From NCBI GenBank assembly GCA_017999015.1, contig JAGOBZ010000079.1, positions 1 to 10,529 on the forward strand: a DNA stretch of 10,529 nucleotides, in the 5' to 3' direction. Under the pieces are notes generated by a model. The model searched no databases and was not told the DNA's origin. It saw only the letters and a list, made by a program, of their open reading frames with translations. This DNA comes from Kiritimatiellia bacterium. GTDB lineage: Bacteria > Verrucomicrobiota > Kiritimatiellia > RFP12 > UBA1067. Positions within the stretch are counted from its first letter, which is position 1; the number at the start of each line of letters is the position of its first letter. This document shows, one piece after another, positions 7,193 to 10,529 of this stretch. A program made the translations under genes and the position numbers.

Positions 7193-8026
7193 ATGAAAAA
7201 ACACGTGTTATCGTTGTTGTTGGCGGTCGTGACGGCCGGGTGTTTCACATGCAAGCGCAGCGAACCCGTCAAGCTCTCGGTCTTTACGGGCACGGTGGAG
7301 CGGGTCGCAAAAGCGAAAGGCGTTCCGCTGGGAGAATCCGCGGCGCTGCTTGCGGAGGCCGGCGTGACCGGTTTCGATGCGAGTTACAAAGACCCGAAGC
7401 TCCCTGAATTCGTGAGAGCCGGCCTCAAACCGATCAATTTTTACGGCTGGCCGAAGTTTCTCGGCCCCGACGGCGGGGCGAAGGACTCCGACGAGTTCGT
7501 GGCGGCAGCGGTCAAGTACGGGGCGCCGCAGATCATGGTCATTCCCGACGACTTCTCCAAGGACGGCGACCAGGAGGCTGATTACGTGCGGATCCTCGCG
7601 GGGCTCAGGAAACTCGTCGCCAAAGCGAACGCGGCTGGGATCGCCGTGACGGTCGAAGACTACGGCAACACGAACAACGCGTGCTCACACACGAAATACC
7701 TCAAGCGCTTCCTGACCGATATCCCCGAACTCGGCTTCGCGCTCGATTCCGGCAACCTCTATTACGCCGGGCGCGGCGAAGACATCGTTGACATGGCGCG
7801 CTTCGCCGACGGACGCATCCGTCACGTGCATCTCAAGGACCAGACCAAGGAGGACAACCGCAAGTACGCGACGCTCGGAACCGGCGCGGTGCCGAACGAG
7901 GCGGTCGTGCGCCTTGTGCACAAATCAGGCTACCGCGGCTGGTACACGCTGGAGAACCCCGTGGGCGACGACATTCTCGCCGACGTGCGCCGCCAGGCTG
8001 GCGTTGTCCGCGCTTGGTGCAAGTGA
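7193..8026 (+). CDS. Predicted lipoprotein, sugar-phosphate isomerase/epimerase-like TIM barrel
   Basis: 277 residues, the usual length for the xylose isomerase-like TIM-barrel family (AP endonuclease 2 superfamily) plus an export signal. The signal is MKK followed by a hydrophobic core and VTAGC, with Cys17 as likely lipidation site; Thr at -3 of the lipobox is slightly atypical. The four expected metal ligands are visible: E155 in VEDYGN, D185 in LDSGN, H211 in HVHLKD and E254 in YTLENP. The barrel should therefore bind a divalent metal and could isomerise or epimerise a sugar or polyol outside the cytoplasm, but the substrate cannot be read from sequence. ATG 7193 is preceded by AGGG at 7182-7185 (seven bases away), a modest ribosome site. 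The gene has its own promoter and is convergent with the fusion gene; stop codons are 33 bases apart. Related PVC proteins are often annotated only as 'sugar phosphate isomerase/epimerase'. Confidence 0.87.
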   Translation: MKKHVLSLLLAVVTAGCFTCKRSEPVKLSVFTGTVERVAKAKGVPLGESAALLAEAGVTGFDASYKDPKLPEFVRAGLKPINFYGWPKFLGPDGGAKDSDEFVAAAVKYGAPQIMVIPDDFSKDGDQEADYVRILAGLRKLVAKANAAGIAVTVEDYGNTNNACSHTKYLKRFLTDIPELGFALDSGNLYYAGRGEDIVDMARFADGRIRHVHLKDQTKEDNRKYATLGTGAVPNEAVVRLVHKSGYRGWYTLENPVGDDILADVRRQAGVVRAWCK

Positions 8027-8059
8027 TTCCATCGCTCCTTTTTCCCGTCCGCCGCCGCG

Positions 8060-9388
8060 TCATTTCCCGTCCGAAGCAGGGAGGGCGCAACTGCCGGCGG
8101 CGGGCTCACCCGCCGCGCAGCCTCCCGGCAGGCTCGCGGCACAGGTCCCGCCGTGTGCCGGCGCGGCCTCGGCCACCGCCACCTGGTTCCACGGCATCTT
8201 GGCCAGCAGCAGCCCCATGCCGCACCAGTCCGTGACCCCCGCGAACACAAGGCCCGCGCCAACGAAAGCCGAAAGGGCCAGGAAGCCGGCATGCACGAAA
8301 GCCCCCAGCAGCACGCCGAGCAGCACCAGCGCGCCGGCCGCGATCCGCACCTGCCGCTCCAGAGAAATGGCAGACTTCCCCTTGACGGTCTTACCGCCTG
8401 CAGCCACGTAGGCACCGATTCCGCCTTCCACGACAGACAGACCTGCAACGTGGTGCTGTTCCAGCGTTTTTTTGGCCAGCGCGGCGCGTGCCCCGCTGCG
8501 GCACAGCACCAGCCGCGGCGCAGGCACGGCGCGCACCTCGTCGAGGCGCGTCTCAAGCTGGTCGAGCGGAATCAGATGCGCGCCCGGGATGTGCTCCGCC
8601 GCATACTCCGCGCCCGTCCGGACGTCGATCACGCTCAGCGCCCCGCCCGCCTCGACCAGGCGGGCGGCGTCCGCCGCCGAAACCGAGGCCGGAATCGTGA
8701 CGCCCTCGCGGTTGAGCCGCAGCAGAGCATCCATGTTGGCCGGCCGGGGCGGCGGATTCGCCGTGAGCAGGCGCACAAACTCGCCGCGTTCGGCGATTCG
8801 CAGCCAAGGGTTGGCGAGGCGCTCCTGCGCGAGCGTGCTCTCGGCTCGGCCGTGGTAGTCGTGGCCCGGAAACAGCACCGTCTCGCCCGGCAGGGACGCC
8901 AGCAGCGCCTGGAGCGTGTCGAACAACTGCCCCGCGTCCCCTCCCAGAAAATCGGTTCGGGCCACCCCTCCGATAAAGAGGCTGTCGCCGGAGAAGAGTG
9001 CGCCGTCCGCCACAAGCACCAGATGGTCGGGCGTGTGGCCCGGGGCGTACCGCACCACGATCTCCTGTTGGCCCAGCCTGATCCGGTCGCCGTCCTTGAG
9101 AGGCGCGGTGACGCCCGCATGGCGGGCCTCCGCGTGCGCCATCCGCACGGCGTTGAACCGGGCGGCCAGCTCGCCGGCGCCCGACGGATGGTCCGCGTGC
9201 GTGTGGGTGTCCGCGACGTAGCGAAGCGTCCAGCCTTCGGTCTTAACCCGTTCAGCCATGCCGTGCACCCAATCGAGATGAGGGTCCAAAGCAAGCGCCT
9301 CTTTGCTGACCGTGTCGGCCAGCAGATAGCCGCGACATCCCTGAGGGTGTGCGAAAGGAACGACACACAGTGGGCCGATGTTTTTCAT
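8060..9388 (-). CDS. Persulfide dioxygenase-like MBL / rhodanese / DUF2892 (YgaP-type) membrane fusion
   Basis: 442 residues with three modules. (1) Residues 1-230, a metallo-beta-lactamase fold of the ETHE1/persulfide dioxygenase group: THTHADH at 61-67, H118 in PGHTPDH, D135 in SGDSLF, a GVARTDF motif like ETHE1's GRTDF, and H176 in GHDY. This group oxidises glutathione persulfide to sulfite using iron and oxygen. (2) Residues 235-335, a rhodanese with IDVRTGAEY and the active loop CRSGAR, Cys296 being the persulfide carrier. (3) Residues 341-402, two membrane segments (about 348-365 and 368-397) ending TDWCGMGLLLAKMPWN, the DUF2892 signature of YgaP. The tail (403-442) is Gly/Ala/Pro-rich with Cys416, Cys424 and Cys434. 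Expected role: membrane-tethered sulfane-sulfur transfer and detoxification. ATG 9388 is preceded by GGAG (9402-9399, ten bases away). MBL-rhodanese fusions such as CstB and rhodanese-DUF2892 proteins such as YgaP are known; here all three modules are in one chain. Substrate is inferred. Confidence 0.9.
   Translation of the reverse strand: MKNIGPLCVVPFAHPQGCRGYLLADTVSKEALALDPHLDWVHGMAERVKTEGWTLRYVADTHTHADHPSGAGELAARFNAVRMAHAEARHAGVTAPLKDGDRIRLGQQEIVVRYAPGHTPDHLVLVADGALFSGDSLFIGGVARTDFLGGDAGQLFDTLQALLASLPGETVLFPGHDYHGRAESTLAQERLANPWLRIAERGEFVRLLTANPPPRPANMDALLRLNREGVTIPASVSAADAARLVEAGGALSVIDVRTGAEYAAEHIPGAHLIPLDQLETRLDEVRAVPAPRLVLCRSGARAALAKKTLEQHHVAGLSVVEGGIGAYVAAGGKTVKGKSAISLERQVRIAAGALVLLGVLLGAFVHAGFLALSAFVGAGLVFAGVTDWCGMGLLLAKMPWNQVAVAEAAPAHGGTCAASLPGGCAAGEPAAGSCALPASDGK
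8097..8160. terminator. Three tandem stem-loops in the 3' end of the fusion gene; possible terminator for the convergent gene
   Basis: Three perfect stems follow each other with two-base gaps: 8097-8104 with 8109-8116 (8 bp, loop CTCA), 8119-8123 with 8130-8134 (5 bp), and 8137-8143 with 8154-8160 (7 bp, 10-base loop). They lie 70-135 bases beyond the stop of the isomerase-like gene, within codons 410-431 of the fusion gene, which encode its cysteine-containing tail. They could slow polymerase coming from either side. There is no U tract after them, so classical intrinsic termination is not shown; a short T run (8039-8043) lies before them on the plus strand. GC-rich DNA makes some stems by chance. 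Confidence 0.25.
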
Positions 9389-9424
9389 TTCACTTTTTCT
9401 CCAGCTCGACTTTTCACATCGTAA

Positions 9425-9453
9425 ACATTACCACGTTTTCCCTTATCCGTTAA
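9425..9453 (-). promoter_or_regulatory. Promoter of the MBL/rhodanese/DUF2892 gene
   Basis: Minus strand: TTAACG (9453-9448), 17 bases, TAATGT (9430-9425), with TGG before the -10. Predicted transcription start is near 9418, giving a leader of about 30 bases before ATG 9388. It matches the layout of the candidates at 7093-7121 and 58-86, including the G-T at the end of the -10. Confidence 0.45.
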
Positions 9454-9483
9454 TCAGGATATTTCCCGTCGTCCGCTTCTGGC

Positions 9484-9512
9484 TTGCGGGGCCTGTCTTC
9501 GAGGCGTACTAT
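9484..9512 (+). promoter_or_regulatory. Weak promoter candidate for the esterase-like gene
   Basis: TTGCGG (9484-9489), 17 bases, TACTAT (9507-9512). It would give a leader of about 140 bases before ATG 9662. It lacks the TGN before the -10 and the terminal GT seen in the other three candidates, so it is the weakest. The rest of 9513-9647 shows no recognised gene: short frames are open on both strands, but none has a convincing start signal. Confidence 0.2.
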
Positions 9513-9661
9513 TCGTGCCAAGTGTGTGCCGTCGAAATGCAGGACACGGGCTTGCCGTTTTTGGTTCGCGACACCGTGAGACGCGCCGTCACGCTTAGCT
9601 TCGGTCGGCGGGAAGGCCGAGGCCGTACGTGAATACAAACACCAGAAAAGGAAGAGAACAC

Positions 9662-10529
9662 ATGAAGAAGAGGATATGGGTGATGTCCGCGTTTGCCGCG
9701 TTCGCGGCGTTTGGCGGCGTGCTCGACAACGCGTGGATCCAGGGCACGACCGACAAGAATCCGCTCAGCTACAAGCCGGGCGAGCAGATGGTCTTCACGC
9801 TCGCGCCGCAGGATCTGGACGGCGGGTTGCCCGCCGGCGAGCACTTCCTCGACTGGTCGCGAACGGGCGACGACGGGGTCGTCGAGAACGGCAAGGCCCC
9901 GCTCACGAAGGAGCCTTTCGTCTATAAGACCAAGCTGGACAAGCCCGGCTTCGTTCGCATCCGCGCGACCGTCGTCGACAAGAACGGCAAGCGGTTCGTG
10001 AAGAAGTTTACCGGCGACGCGACGACGCCCGAAGGCCGGGCCGCGATGAACCGCTTCGAGCATACGAACAAGGGTGTCTTCTTCGACGGCGGCGCGGGCG
10101 CTGACATCGACGCGCTCAAGTCGCATCCCGAACCTGCTGACTTTGACGCGTTCTGGGCGAAGCAATTCGCGCGCCTGGATCTCGTGCCGATCAAGGGCGA
10201 GCGCAAGGAGGTGCCGTGCAACAACAAGAACGCCCGCATCTACGCGGTGCGGATCGACTGCGCGGGGCTTCGCCCCGTCACCGGATACCTCTCCGTTCCC
10301 GCTGCCGTCGATGCGGGCAAGACCTTCCCCGCCCGTCTTGAGACCCACGGCTACAGCGGCGATCGCTGCACGCACGAGACCCCTTCCGGGGCGCGCGATA
10401 CAGAGATCGTCCTCAACATCAACGCGCACGGCCTCAAGCTCGTCGAGTTCGGGGCGACCGAGGCGGACACCAAGGCGCTGCGCTGGGAGACCCGTTCCCA
10501 TGACATGAGTTACGCGTTCGATCCGCAGC
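9662..10529 (+). CDS. Secreted AXE1-family (acetylxylan esterase-like) protein, 3' end outside the window
   Basis: The frame is open from ATG 9662 to the right edge (289 codons), so the gene is incomplete. The start is fixed by AAGGA at 9648-9652, nine bases away, and by a clear Sec signal peptide (MKKR, then a hydrophobic Ala/Phe-rich core to about residue 20). Residues 25-125 look like a beta-sandwich domain (SYKPGEQMVFTL, GFVRIRATVVDKNGK). From about 150 the AXE1/CE7 pattern begins: HPEPADFDAFW (155-165), ITGYLSVP-like VTGYLSVPA, and H229-G230-Y231, the usual oxyanion-hole HGY. Where CE7 enzymes have D-x-RGQG, this protein has NINAHG, as in related AXE1-type proteins I recall from PVC and Bacteroidota genomes. 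The catalytic Ser, Asp and His should lie beyond base 10529 and cannot be checked. Expected role: removing acetyl or similar ester groups from polysaccharide in the periplasm or outside. It is divergent from the fusion gene. Confidence 0.82.
   Translation, partial: MKKRIWVMSAFAAFAAFGGVLDNAWIQGTTDKNPLSYKPGEQMVFTLAPQDLDGGLPAGEHFLDWSRTGDDGVVENGKAPLTKEPFVYKTKLDKPGFVRIRATVVDKNGKRFVKKFTGDATTPEGRAAMNRFEHTNKGVFFDGGAGADIDALKSHPEPADFDAFWAKQFARLDLVPIKGERKEVPCNNKNARIYAVRIDCAGLRPVTGYLSVPAAVDAGKTFPARLETHGYSGDRCTHETPSGARDTEIVLNINAHGLKLVEFGATEADTKALRWETRSHDMSYAFDPQ

Noticed and set aside
8153..9424. A 423-codon plus-strand frame
   Set aside because: It is antisense to the MBL/rhodanese/DUF2892 gene, whose catalytic motifs are unmistakable on the minus strand.
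9450..9638. Possible 62-codon gene on the minus strand in the divergent gap
   Set aside because: It starts at TTG without a clear ribosome site, runs through the promoter candidates, and resembles no known family.
9509..10501. A 330-codon minus-strand frame
   Set aside because: Most of it is antisense to the esterase-like gene. Its last 40 or so codons (up to about 9640) lie in the intergenic gap and read plausibly (TKNGKPVSCISTAHTWHE), but other frames are equally open there and no family was recognised.

Overview
The window is high-GC bacterial DNA with short AT-rich intergenic stretches. Its gene content suggests a member of the PVC superphylum (Verrucomicrobiota, Kiritimatiellota or Lentisphaerota), probably a polysaccharide degrader. 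The evidence is a giant secreted-type protein built from lamin-tail domains (LTDs), a CotH-kinase-like domain and putative-Ig repeats that ends in a PVC-style 'FFRIR' tail, next to a lipoprotein sugar isomerase/epimerase-like protein and an AXE1-family esterase. This placement is inferred from gene families only; no marker gene is present.

Layout. (1) Bases 1-118 hold the first eight codons of a leftward gene with a strong Shine-Dalgarno site, a promoter candidate and an operator-like palindrome. (2) From about base 119 to 6877 runs one uninterrupted rightward reading frame for a modular surface protein. Its recognisable homology begins inside the first LTD with no usable start codon, so the gene is 5'-truncated here or the assembly is joined wrongly near base 119. 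(3) At its stop codon is a 54-base element made of two inverted palindromes, each headed by GTAG. This is the architecture of a REPIN (paired REP sequences). A third palindrome, headed by GGAG, follows about 60 bases later. (4) At 7193-8026 is a predicted lipoprotein of the sugar-phosphate isomerase/epimerase TIM-barrel family. (5) Convergent to it, at 9388-8060, is a three-part sulfur-metabolism fusion: a persulfide-dioxygenase-like MBL domain, a rhodanese and a YgaP-type DUF2892 membrane domain, ending in a cysteine-containing low-complexity tail. (6) Divergent from that gene, starting at 9662 and running off the right edge, is a secreted AXE1-family (acetylxylan-esterase-like) protein.

How the parts relate. 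The isomerase-like lipoprotein and the esterase fit extracytoplasmic carbohydrate processing. The giant protein is probably exposed or secreted, with unknown substrates. The fusion enzyme is best read as sulfane-sulfur detoxification or oxidation and need not be linked to the carbohydrate genes. Three candidate promoters (for the left-edge gene, the isomerase-like gene and the fusion gene) share one pattern: TTN(A/C)CG, 17 bases, TANNGT, with TGN directly before the -10. No CRISPR array, tRNA, rRNA or transposase gene was seen.
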